64,000 nucleotides of DNA. Source: Bryobacterales bacterium. Its GTDB lineage: Bacteria > Acidobacteriota > Terriglobia > Bryobacterales > Bryobacteraceae. Every line of letters begins with the position of its first letter. Positions within the stretch are counted from its first letter, which is position 1. The DNA lies in the NCBI GenBank assembly GCA_027452065.1, contig DAIDHC010000123.1:1-64000 (forward strand). The letters are read 5' to 3'. Position numbers and translations under genes: made by a program. Below the pieces are notes generated by a model, which was not told the DNA's origin, searched no databases, and worked only from the letters and a program-made list of their open reading frames with translations. Below are positions 17,568-25,806 of the stretch, piece by piece.

Positions 17568-18433
17568 ACGATCTGCATCCAGACAGGGGCCAGCAGGGCG
17601 ACATTAACCGCGCCCGAAAGGACCTGCACGAACACCAGCACGATCGCCGCGCCGGCCAGGCGTCCGGCAGGGCCGGGACGGCGCAGGGATTGCCAGGCGG
17701 CGTAAATGAGAAACACCCCGGCGGCGACGGCCAGGATCGGATGGGCCAGGCGGAGACGGAGCAGAAGACTCGAGGCGGAAGAAAAGTCCTGGCGCATGCC
17801 GGCGGCGAGAGTTGAGGCGGGGAAGAGAGTATCGCCCAAAGCCGCGATGGCTCCGGTGACGACGACAAAGACGGCCACCGGGAGAGCGGCGCGGATCAAG
17901 CGGGGCGAAGACGGCCAGGCGAGCGCCGGCGGTTCGCGGTAGGCCAGCCACGCCACGGCGGCCAGCGAAGCCAGCAGGAGTTGAGTGTTGGTGAGATGCG
18001 CCGCCAGGTACACGACGCGGCCGAGCGACACGTTCTTGTCCACGTAGTTCAACAGCACGAGGCCGGCGCCCAGCAGGGCTTCGAGAAGCAGAAACATCAT
18101 GGACAGAGCCGCGGCGCGCCGCACCGCGTGGCGCCGGGGGAAGAGGCGAAAGGCCCACAGGCAGAGCAGAGCGACGGCGGCCAGCGAGACGCCGCTCATG
18201 ATGCGGTGGGTGAATTCGATGATCGTTTCGAGCGCCGGGGCGCGAGGCACAACCACACCGTTGCACAGAGGCCAGTGTTCGCCGCAGCCGGCGCCGGAGC
18301 CTGTGGCGCGGACGAGGGCGCCCCACAAAACGACCAACACGTTGTAAACCAGCACGCCGGCCGCGTAGGCGCGAAAACGCCGTGTCCGCGGCTGGGCCGA
18401 TGCCGGATTTGTCACCGCAACCGGGCTCGCCAT
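17468..18433 (-). CDS. ctaA: Heme A synthase (COX15/CtaA)
   Basis: An inner-membrane enzyme that oxidises the C8 methyl of heme O to make heme A for cytochrome oxidases. Eight hydrophobic helices are visible. The cysteine pair of the first loop is in GAGCGEHWPLC. Heme-ligand histidines are in EFTHRIMSG and HLTNTQ in the first half, and in LAHPILAV and QIVHLLIADA in the second, the expected two-fold layout. The length of 321 residues is normal. No ctaB or oxidase gene is adjacent. Its 3' end overlaps the convergent glycosyltransferase by 100 bases. Confidence 0.95.
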   Translation of the reverse strand: MASPVAVTNPASAQPRTRRFRAYAAGVLVYNVLVVLWGALVRATGSGAGCGEHWPLCNGVVVPRAPALETIIEFTHRIMSGVSLAAVALLCLWAFRLFPRRHAVRRAAALSMMFLLLEALLGAGLVLLNYVDKNVSLGRVVYLAAHLTNTQLLLASLAAVAWLAYREPPALAWPSSPRLIRAALPVAVFVVVTGAIAALGDTLFPASTLAAGMRQDFSSASSLLLRLRLAHPILAVAAGVFLIYAAWQSLRRPGPAGRLAGAAIVLVFVQVLSGAVNVALLAPVWMQIVHLLIADALWIALVFLALETASPARAASSPRGA

Positions 18434-18474
18434 TTACCCCTACTGTAGCGCGGGGGCGTGGGCGGTCGAGCCGC

Positions 18475-19773
18475 TTACAGGTGGCGGAAAATCTTTTTCA
18501 GAATGTCGACCGCCTCCTGCGAAGTGAGAGGGGCGCCGATGTTCTGTCCTGTCAATTCGCGATAGCGCGCGACGAAGCGCGGCCCGGCGCTCGCGTCGAT
18601 GCGCACGGCATTGGCGCTGCCGGAAATGCCCAGCACGGGGCCGAGCGTTTCGAGCAGGCCGGCGAAGGGCCGTCCGGGAACCTGGAAAGAACCGGTCCAG
18701 GAAATGAACGGATCGTGCAGCGCGATGTTGAACAGCCGGGCGCCGGGAATCAGCGGTATCGACATGCCGAAGGCGGTGTTGATCGTCTTCAAAAACCCGT
18801 TGGCCACCAGGGCATAGCCGGTGTTGGAAGGATGGACGCCGTCCAGGCTGAACAATCCTCCGTTGTAACGGGTGGAAAGCGTGACGCCGCCGAAGCCGGG
18901 CGGATGGGCGGCCAGTTGCTGGTACAAGGCGTGGATGTCGGCGAGGGCGAAGCCCTGGGCGGAGGCGTTGGCGGCGATGATCTGGTTGAAGGTCTGAATG
19001 CGCTGCTCGATGGTGGCGATTTCGCCGGGGTCGAGAACGAAGCTCGGGTTCTGCAGAATGGAGGGCGGCAGAAATCCGAGTTTGATGAGGAGCACGGTGG
19101 GGATAGTGGTGAGGCTGCCGGCGGGAAGGCCGAGATCGCTGCCGAACAAAGCCACCAGCTGCTGCGGCGTCACCAGGTAGCCGATGTCGAGCACATCGGG
19201 AATGTTGCCCACGACAACGCGGCCTCCGGCCGCTTTCAGCGACGCCGCCAGTTGCGCGTAGTCCGAAGTGAACTGGGCCACGGAAGTGAGCTGGGAAGCG
19301 TCGAGCTGATCGAACGGCAACACGGCGCTCAGGACGTCGTTATTTCCGATCCAGCAGATGGTGAGAGCGGGGCTCAGTTGCCCGGCGGCCTGAATCTGCG
19401 TGGCGGTGAAAGGTTCGAGCACGAGGTCGGTTTCATTGGACACCGGCAGCGACGAGGCCAGGTTGAGCAGGCTGTCGACAGTGGCGCCGGAGACGGCGAG
19501 ATCGGCGGGAACGAGCGTCGGCTGAAGACGCGCGCGCGTTAAGGTCTCGCCAACGATATCGATCGGGCTAACGGTGATCAAAGGCAAAGGGAACGTGGCG
19601 CCCATCTGGCGCGCCACCAGGTTCAGATAGCCGTGCGGCTGGGTCAGGAAGCTGGCGTCGGCGGACTGAACGCCCTCGCCCAGGCTATCGCCGAGACCGG
19701 CGAGCGGAGCATGAGTCTGCGCGGAAAGGACCGCTCCGCCAAAGAGCACCGCCATGATTGTCATTTTTTTCAT
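18475..19773 (-). CDS. Secreted SGNH/GDSL hydrolase
   Basis: A signal peptide (MKKMTIMAVLFGGAVLSAQ) is followed at once by the GDSL block GLGDSLGEGVQ with nucleophile Ser30. The glycine/asparagine blocks of the SGNH fold follow (VVGNIPD, TICWIGNNDVL). The catalytic pair near the C-terminus is in DGVHPSNTGYA (Asp about 311, His about 314). It should be an extracytoplasmic esterase or lipase; the substrate cannot be read from sequence. The ribosome site GGAGGAG lies 7 bases before the ATG. The gap of about 117 bases to the divergent gene must carry both promoters. Confidence 0.93.
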   Translation of the reverse strand: MKKMTIMAVLFGGAVLSAQTHAPLAGLGDSLGEGVQSADASFLTQPHGYLNLVARQMGATFPLPLITVSPIDIVGETLTRARLQPTLVPADLAVSGATVDSLLNLASSLPVSNETDLVLEPFTATQIQAAGQLSPALTICWIGNNDVLSAVLPFDQLDASQLTSVAQFTSDYAQLAASLKAAGGRVVVGNIPDVLDIGYLVTPQQLVALFGSDLGLPAGSLTTIPTVLLIKLGFLPPSILQNPSFVLDPGEIATIEQRIQTFNQIIAANASAQGFALADIHALYQQLAAHPPGFGGVTLSTRYNGGLFSLDGVHPSNTGYALVANGFLKTINTAFGMSIPLIPGARLFNIALHDPFISWTGSFQVPGRPFAGLLETLGPVLGISGSANAVRIDASAGPRFVARYRELTGQNIGAPLTSQEAVDILKKIFRHL

Positions 19774-19890
19774 AATTGAACTCCTCCGTTCTCCTCCAAC
19801 TACACACCGTCGCTAGCTTAAACCCATTTCCCCGCCGAATCCAGTGAAAATCCCGCGAAAGGGAGCGCGGGCGCCGTCCAATCTGGCAGT

Positions 19891-20820
19891 ATGCAAGTGA
19901 TGAACATTCGCAGGCGGGATTACGGCGGCTGGCCGAACAGCTACTACCTGGACAACGGCGCGATCGAACTGGTGGTGACCGGCGACGTGGGTCCGAGGGT
20001 GATTTCGTGCGGCTTTCCGGGCGGGCAGAACCTGTTTTACAACGCGGCGGAGGCGCTGGGCCGATCGGGCGAGAGCCAGTGGGAGAACCGGGGCGGGCAC
20101 CGGCTGTGGGTGGCTCCGGAGGATCGGGGCACCACGTTGGCGCTGGACAACGGGCCGGTGGGCGTGGTGGTGACGGAGGAGGGCGTCGTCGCCACTCAGC
20201 CCGTCGAGCCGGAGACGCGGCTGCAAAAACAGATCGAGATTCGGCTGGCGCCGGGCGCGGCCGGGGCGACGCTCATCCACCGGGTGAAAAATCTCAACCC
20301 CTGGGCGGTGCGATTCGCGCCCTGGGCGCTGAGCGTGATGGCGCCGGGCGGCGTGGCCCTGGCGGTGCTGCCGCCGCGCTGCCGGCATGAGGAACGGCTG
20401 CTGCCCACCGGTTCGCTGGCGATCTGGGGCTACACCGATCTGTCGGATGCGCGATGGAGGTTTCTGCCGCGCTTCCTCATGCTGCGGCAGGACGCCTCGG
20501 CCACCACTCCGCAGAAGCTTGGTCTGTTCAACTCGCCCACGCGCGCCGGCTATGAGCGCGGCGGCGAGCTGTTCTGGAAGTGGACCGAAACCGATGCCGG
20601 GCAGACGTACCCGGATTTCGGCTGCTCGCTCGAGATGTTCACCAACGCCGACATTCTGGAGGTGGAGACGCTGGGGCCGCTCGCCTCGATCGAGCCCGGC
20701 GGGGAGGCCGTGCATGTGGAGCACTGGTCGCTGCACCGCACTGGTCCGCTCGGCGGGATGGACGACGCGAAATTGGGCGAGCTGGTGGAATCGCTCCCCG
20801 GGCCGGCGCGGCGGGCTTGA
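19891..20820 (+). CDS. Mutarotase-like (DUF4380-type) protein
   Basis: The 309-residue protein has the beta-sandwich pattern of galactose-mutarotase-like proteins: an opening YLDNGAIELVVTGDVGPRV, then GQNLFYN, GGHRLWVAPED and a central HRVKNLNPW. Such proteins bind or epimerise sugars. No signal peptide is visible, so it should be cytosolic. It lies just upstream of a Tat amidohydrolase and a DeoR regulator on the same strand, a setting that fits sugar metabolism. The exact family assignment is from memory of motif patterns and could be another aldose-epimerase relative. Confidence 0.8.
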   Translation: MQVMNIRRRDYGGWPNSYYLDNGAIELVVTGDVGPRVISCGFPGGQNLFYNAAEALGRSGESQWENRGGHRLWVAPEDRGTTLALDNGPVGVVVTEEGVVATQPVEPETRLQKQIEIRLAPGAAGATLIHRVKNLNPWAVRFAPWALSVMAPGGVALAVLPPRCRHEERLLPTGSLAIWGYTDLSDARWRFLPRFLMLRQDASATTPQKLGLFNSPTRAGYERGGELFWKWTETDAGQTYPDFGCSLEMFTNADILEVETLGPLASIEPGGEAVHVEHWSLHRTGPLGGMDDAKLGELVESLPGPARRA

Positions 20821-20856
20821 GGCAAGAGATAATATCGGGTTCGAGAAAGAATCAAA

Positions 20857-22026
20857 ATGAATCGACGGGATTGGTTAAAGGGCATAGGCGCGGCCGCGGC
20901 CGGCGCGGCGGGGACCGAGGCGGCGCAGGCGCAGGAAGGCGCGGCGAAGGCGCCGCTGCCGCTGAAGGACTACCAGCCCAAGAGCATGCTTCACACGGCG
21001 GAGACGCCGGTGGAGCGGGCGAAATTTCCGGTGATCGACTTCCACACGCACATCACCTGGGGTCCGATGCTCGAACCGGGCGAGAAGGTGGTGTTCAACG
21101 ACACCCCCGAGGCGCTGCTGCCGGTGATGGACCGGCGCAATCTGAAGACGATGATCAACCTCACGGGCGGCGTGGGCCAAGGGCTGAAGGAATCCATCGC
21201 CCGGCTGCAGACGGCTTATCCGGGCCGGTTCATCGTGTTCACGGAACCCTGGTGGAGCAGGGCGGCCGAGCCGGGCTACGCCTCGTTCCAGGCCGCCGAA
21301 ATCGAGCGTGCTCACGCCGCCGGCGCCCACGGAATCAAGGCGCTCAAGACGCTGGGGTTGTATTTGCGGGAGAACGTGAAGACGGGAAAACTGGTGAAGG
21401 TGGACGACCCGCGCTTCGATCCGATGTGGGAGACGGCGGGTTCGCTGGGAATGCCGATCGCCATGCATACGTCGGATCCGGAGGCGTTCTTCCTCCCGGT
21501 GGACCGGTTCAACGAGCGTTACGAGGAATTGAACGCTCATCCGGACTGGTCGTTCCACGGGCAGGACTTTCCTTCGAACATGGAGCTGCAGGAGGCGCGT
21601 TTGCGGGTGATCGCGCGGCATCCGAAGACCACGTTCGTCTGCCTTCATGTCGCCGATTCGGAAAATCTGGAGATGGTGACGGGCTGGATGGACAAGTATC
21701 CAAACATGTGGGTGGACATCGCGGCCCGCATCGGCGAGCTGGGCCGGCAGCCGCGCGCGGCCCGGCGATTTTTCGATCGATTTCAGGACCGGATTGTGTT
21801 CGGAACCGACGCGACGCCGAAGGGCGCGGAGTTTCCGCAGCAGTTTTTCTGCGACAAGCTTTACGAGATTTACTACCGGTTCCTGGAGACCGAGGACGAG
21901 TATTTCGACTACGCGCCGGCGCCGACGCCGCCACAGGGCCGCTGGCAGATCTACGGCGTCGGGCTTCCGGATGCGATCCTCGAAAAGGTGTACCACAAGA
22001 ACGCGGAGCGGGCGCTCGGCCTTTGA
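20857..22026 (+). CDS. Tat-exported amidohydrolase (amidohydrolase-2 type)
   Basis: The start MNRRDWLKGIGAAAAGAAG is a twin-arginine signal. The body is a TIM-barrel amidohydrolase with the metal-binding HxH in VIDFHTHITWG (about 64-66), a histidine in IAMHTSDPEAF, another in FVCLHVADSEN, and a late catalytic aspartate in IVFGTDATPKG. This group includes decarboxylases and lactone hydrolases, so the reaction is open. It is 36 bases downstream of the mutarotase-like gene and 67 bases upstream of the DeoR regulator. Confidence 0.9.
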   Translation: MNRRDWLKGIGAAAAGAAGTEAAQAQEGAAKAPLPLKDYQPKSMLHTAETPVERAKFPVIDFHTHITWGPMLEPGEKVVFNDTPEALLPVMDRRNLKTMINLTGGVGQGLKESIARLQTAYPGRFIVFTEPWWSRAAEPGYASFQAAEIERAHAAGAHGIKALKTLGLYLRENVKTGKLVKVDDPRFDPMWETAGSLGMPIAMHTSDPEAFFLPVDRFNERYEELNAHPDWSFHGQDFPSNMELQEARLRVIARHPKTTFVCLHVADSENLEMVTGWMDKYPNMWVDIAARIGELGRQPRAARRFFDRFQDRIVFGTDATPKGAEFPQQFFCDKLYEIYYRFLETEDEYFDYAPAPTPPQGRWQIYGVGLPDAILEKVYHKNAERALGL

Positions 22027-22054
22027 GCGAGTGAGGCAAATTTGCGCACGCGTA

Positions 22055-22084
22055 TTGCTCTATTAGGCGCGAACGTTGTATGCT
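22055..22084 (+). promoter_or_regulatory. Candidate promoter of the DeoR-type regulator
   Basis: TTGCTC (22055-22060) and TATGCT (22079-22084) are separated by 18 bases in the short gap before the regulator gene. A start of transcription 6-7 bases after the -10 box would fall at about 22091, only a few bases before the TTG start codon at 22094, so the message may be almost leaderless. No ribosome site is visible, which fits this reading. Confidence 0.4.
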
Positions 22085-22093
22085 GTTTGACGC

Positions 22094-22897
22094 TTGTCTG
22101 GCAATGGCGAGAACGGCGGGAACTCGGGCGATAGCCGGGCCGACCGCATACTGAGGACTCTGCAGAGCAACGGATCGGTGTCGATCCAGGACCTGGTGGA
22201 GTCGCTCGGCGTGTCGGTGGCGACGGTGCGCCGCGACCTGCACGAACTCGAGCAGCAGGGGCTGCTCCGGCGCGTGCATGGAGGGGCGATTTCCATTGCG
22301 CCGTTGTTTTACGAACCGTTCCGGAACGACTCTTCGTTTCAAGAGGAGATCGGGCGGCAGGCGGCCGAGAAGCGGCGCATCGCCAACGCGGCGGCGGACC
22401 TGGTGCAGGACGGCGACACGATCATACTGACGGCGGGGACGACGACCACCGAGATCATCCGCAGCATGAGGCAGCGGCGGGGAGTGACGGTGGTGACCAA
22501 CGCGGTGAACGTGGCGATGGAGCTTTCCAAGCGCAAGGACCTGAACGTGGTAGTAACGGGCGGGTACCTGCGGGGGGACTGGTTCAGCCTGGTGGGGCCG
22601 GCGGCGGCGCATACGATCAGCCATCTGTATCCGGCCATCGCATTTCTGGGAGCGAGCGGGGTGGACGCGGAGCGCGGGCTGACTTCATACGATCCGGACG
22701 AGGCGGACATCAACAACCTGATGGTGAAACAGGCGCAGCGCAAGATCGCGGTGGCGGACCACACGAAGCTGGGCGTGGTGGCAAGCTGCCTTATCTGCCC
22801 GATCGAAGCGGTGGACATGCTGATCACCGATACGCACGCTGGCGACGAGGCTGTGCAGGGATTTCTCGACAAACGAATCGACGTCCGGCGGGTGTGA
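22094..22897 (+). CDS. DeoR-family transcriptional regulator
   Basis: An N-terminal DeoR helix-turn-helix (NGSVSIQDLVESLGVSVATV, then RRDLHELEQQGLLRRVHGGA) is followed by the DeoRC sugar-phosphate sensor with TILTAGTTTTEI and a later DHTKLG loop. Such proteins usually repress sugar-utilisation genes until a phosphorylated sugar binds. Likely targets are the amidohydrolase and mutarotase-like genes upstream. The in-frame TTG at 22094 is the best start seen; the ATG at 22104 is out of frame. Length (267 residues) is normal. Confidence 0.93.
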   Translation: MSGNGENGGNSGDSRADRILRTLQSNGSVSIQDLVESLGVSVATVRRDLHELEQQGLLRRVHGGAISIAPLFYEPFRNDSSFQEEIGRQAAEKRRIANAAADLVQDGDTIILTAGTTTTEIIRSMRQRRGVTVVTNAVNVAMELSKRKDLNVVVTGGYLRGDWFSLVGPAAAHTISHLYPAIAFLGASGVDAERGLTSYDPDEADINNLMVKQAQRKIAVADHTKLGVVASCLICPIEAVDMLITDTHAGDEAVQGFLDKRIDVRRV

Positions 22898-22903
22898 ACG
22901 GCC

Positions 22904-24061
22904 TCAGCCGCTAAACCTCAGCGCGTCGAGGATGGAAGTTCGCGAGGCTCCCCATGCTGGGACAAAAGAACTGAAGAGTCCGAGCAAGGCGGCCAGGGAG
23001 AGCGCCAGCAGCGCGACGGGAGTGGTCAGGGCGAGGCCGGGAATGAACAAGCCGAAGGCGGGGCGCATGGCGAAGCAAAGGGCGCTGGCCAGGGCGATTC
23101 CGATGACGCCGCCGATGAGGGTGAGCACCAGCGCCTCGCCGACGATGATGCCGAGCACGTGGGAGGTGGTGAAGCCCAGGGTTTTGAGCACGCCGACCTC
23201 GCGGACGCGCTCGCGCACCGACATCGAGATGGCGTTGGCCGAGACCAGCAGGATGGTGAACGTGATGGCTCCACAGATGGCCATGAGGAAGAGCTTCAGG
23301 TTGCCGAGGAAGGAGACGAAGCTGAGGGCGAACTGCTGCTCGGTTTCGGTCTTGGTGGGAGCGGGGGAATTTTCAAAAAGCGCGTCGACGGCGTGGGCGA
23401 CGCGGGGGACGTCGGCGGGGCTGCCGGCGAGGATCTGGAAGGTGCCGGCGATGTCGCGCTGGGCGCTGGTGACGGGAATGCTTTCGTTGAGGTAGTCGTA
23501 GTTGAAGTAGAGAGCTTCTTCGTTGGCGGGGTCGTCGTAAATGCCGACCAGTTGGAGCTCGAGAGTGACGGGGAAGATATCGCCCACCAGTGTGACGCGG
23601 TCGCCGGTGTGCAGGCCGAGGTTTTTGGCGGTGGCGCGGCTCATGATGGCGGCGGTGCGCTCGGTTTGGAAGCGGCGCCAGGCGTCGTCGGGCAGGGAAT
23701 ACTCGGGGCGGATGCGGCGGAGGCGGTCCGGCTGGCAGCCGAAGCGGGCGAAGAAATTCCTGGTGTCGCGCTGATCCTTATACGTTCCGCCGAACCACTG
23801 CCAGACCATCACTTCCCGGACGCCGGGCACCTGTTGGATGCGAGCCTCATAGGAAAGCGGAAGCGCCTGGCCAAGGCCGACGCGGTGGCGCGCCACCAGG
23901 CGCAGCTCCTGGCCGGGCGTGGGAGCGGCGAGAAACAGAGCGTGGTAGACGGCCATCAGGACGCCGAGGAGGCAGAGGGAGACGGCGATGCTGGAGATGG
24001 TGAGGAAGCCGCGGCGGCGATTGCGGAGGCTGTTCTTCCAGATGAGGGAAACGAAGCGCAT
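22904..24061 (-). CDS. FtsX/MacB-type ABC transporter permease
   Basis: One N-terminal membrane helix (about residues 15-40), a large MacB periplasmic-core domain with RQVPGVREVMVWQW-like segments, and three C-terminal helices (LFLMAICGAITFTILLVSAN; VLGIIVGEALVLTLIGGVIG; a last pair) give the FtsX-domain layout. The ATG at 24061 (MRFVSLIWKNSLRNRR) is the classic start of these permeases; an upstream in-frame start adds 9 residues. No ATPase or membrane-fusion gene is adjacent, so the partner must be encoded elsewhere. Confidence 0.9.
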   Translation of the reverse strand: MRFVSLIWKNSLRNRRRGFLTISSIAVSLCLLGVLMAVYHALFLAAPTPGQELRLVARHRVGLGQALPLSYEARIQQVPGVREVMVWQWFGGTYKDQRDTRNFFARFGCQPDRLRRIRPEYSLPDDAWRRFQTERTAAIMSRATAKNLGLHTGDRVTLVGDIFPVTLELQLVGIYDDPANEEALYFNYDYLNESIPVTSAQRDIAGTFQILAGSPADVPRVAHAVDALFENSPAPTKTETEQQFALSFVSFLGNLKLFLMAICGAITFTILLVSANAISMSVRERVREVGVLKTLGFTTSHVLGIIVGEALVLTLIGGVIGIALASALCFAMRPAFGLFIPGLALTTPVALLALSLAALLGLFSSFVPAWGASRTSILDALRFSG

Positions 24062-24115
24062 GGGCGGCCCTTTACCGAATGCTAGCACCGCCGTTGGCCG
24101 GAAGCGGCGGTAGGG

Positions 24116-25693
24116 TCAGTGGGGCGCCGGGGCAGGCACGGGCCGGAAACGCAGGTCCTGATAGTCGAAGCTGAAGTCCGCCAGCGGCGAGACCGCCTTC
24201 ATCGTGAATTCGGAGATCTCGCCGCCGGGGGTGAGCGAGAAGGTGACGAAGGCGTCCTCGATGCCGCGGTCGCGCCAGTGCGCCTTGAAGGTGTCGAACT
24301 GCCAATGCCGGAGTTCGCCCACCATTTGCGGGGCGTGGTGGGAGCGGATGACGAGCGAGCCGTTCTCAAGGCTAATGGTCATGCGGCCATACCAGTCGTC
24401 GCGGTAGAGGCCGGTATATTTGGCGAGCGGAAGCGAGGGGCGGGAGTGGGTGTCGCGGGCCGATTCAGCCTTCTTGACAGCTTCCTGGCCGCGAGCTTGT
24501 TCGCGCGCGGAGAAGCTTTTCCAGGCGGCGAGCCAGCCGGTTTCCGGCAGGTCGAAGTAATAGTCGAGCAGCTTGTAGCGGATGGCCTCGAAAGCGGCGC
24601 CCTCCTCGGCGTTTGTCAACACGACGAAGCCGAGATTCTTCTCCGGCGCCAGGCAGACCAGGGAGACGTAGCCGGCGACGCCGCCGGTGTGGCTGACCGT
24701 GTAGTGCCCCTGGTAGTCGGCCAGGAACCAGCCGAGGCCGTAGGCGGAAAAGAAGTGATGGAGGCGGGGCATGCCCTCCGGAGGGGCGCCGGTGGGCAGG
24801 ATGGTTTGCGCGGACCACATTTCGGCGGCCTGTTTTTCACTGAACAGGCGGGAGCCGTCCGGCATGCGGCCGCGATTCAGACGCAGCAAAACCCAGCGGG
24901 CCATGTCGGCGGCCGAGGAGTTGATGGAGCCGGCCGGAGCGGTGTTGTCCAGGTTCATAGGCTCGATGGGCGTGAGGCGGCCGTCGAGCATCGAGTGCGG
25001 CGTGGCGACGTCGGCGCCGGGAGATTGGTCGCGCACCGAGACGTTGGAGTCCGTCATTCCCAACGGAGCGAAGATGCGCCGGCGGATGGTGTCATCCCAG
25101 GAGACCTGGGTGACGGCCGGAAGAATCTGGCCGGCGGCGATATAGAGAAGGTTGTCGTAGGCGAAGCGGGAGCGAAAGCTCGAGGCGGGCTTCATGAAGC
25201 GCAGGCGGTGGATGATCTGGTCGGGCGAGAGATTCGACTGGGGGAATATCAGCAGGTCGCCCTCTCCGAGGCCCATGCCGCTGCGATGCGTCACAAGGTC
25301 GCGGATGGTCATCTCGTGCGAGACGTAGGGATCGTACATGGCGAAGCCGGGGAGGCGCTCGTAGACCGGGTCGTCCCAGGAAATTTTCCCCTCGTCCACC
25401 AGCATGGCGAGGGCGGCGGTGGTGAACGCCTTGGTATTGGAGCCGATGCCGAACAGGCTGTGCTCGTCGACCGGCGTGGGCGAGCCGAGGCGGCGGACGC
25501 CGTAGCCTTTGGCGAGAAGCACCTTACCGTCTTTGACGATGGCGACGGCGATGCCGGGGACGTGGAATTCGCGCAGGACCCGGGCGGCGTAGTCGTCAAA
25601 ACCCGGCGGCAGTCCCTCGCCCGCGCGGGCGGCGCCGCAGATGAGGACGGCGCCGAGCAAAGTGGGAATCAATCGATGTCGGATGAGAGACAT
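24116..25693 (-). CDS. Secreted serine beta-lactamase-like hydrolase
   Basis: After a signal peptide the protein shows the penicillin-binding/class C beta-lactamase fold. The nucleophile is in GIGSNTKAF (Ser85, Lys88), the tyrosine motif in FAYDNLLYIA (about residue 180) and the third motif in VSHTGGVAGY (about residue 332). A C-terminal domain of about 110 residues (YTGLYRDDWYGRMTISLENG) is the DUF3471 type found in this esterase/peptidase group. It more likely acts on esters or D-amino-acid peptides than on antibiotics. The ATG at 25693 gives a proper signal peptide (MSLIRHRLIPTLLGAVLICG); longer starts bury it. Confidence 0.92.
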   Translation of the reverse strand: MSLIRHRLIPTLLGAVLICGAARAGEGLPPGFDDYAARVLREFHVPGIAVAIVKDGKVLLAKGYGVRRLGSPTPVDEHSLFGIGSNTKAFTTAALAMLVDEGKISWDDPVYERLPGFAMYDPYVSHEMTIRDLVTHRSGMGLGEGDLLIFPQSNLSPDQIIHRLRFMKPASSFRSRFAYDNLLYIAAGQILPAVTQVSWDDTIRRRIFAPLGMTDSNVSVRDQSPGADVATPHSMLDGRLTPIEPMNLDNTAPAGSINSSAADMARWVLLRLNRGRMPDGSRLFSEKQAAEMWSAQTILPTGAPPEGMPRLHHFFSAYGLGWFLADYQGHYTVSHTGGVAGYVSLVCLAPEKNLGFVVLTNAEEGAAFEAIRYKLLDYYFDLPETGWLAAWKSFSAREQARGQEAVKKAESARDTHSRPSLPLAKYTGLYRDDWYGRMTISLENGSLVIRSHHAPQMVGELRHWQFDTFKAHWRDRGIEDAFVTFSLTPGGEISEFTMKAVSPLADFSFDYQDLRFRPVPAPAPH

Positions 25694-25806
25694 AGGAGTC
25701 GCTGCGGGAGCGATGACGGCCATTGTAGCCGACGCGCGTCCGAGTTTGACGCGGACCGGAGAGTTCTCCCCCGGCTCGCGCACTAGAGATATACCCCGGA
25801 GAAGGC

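Noticed and set aside
24116-25693. Antibiotic-resistance beta-lactamase
   Set aside because: The SxxK, Tyr and HTGG motifs with a DUF3471 tail fit the broad esterase/peptidase group; nothing points to beta-lactam cleavage.
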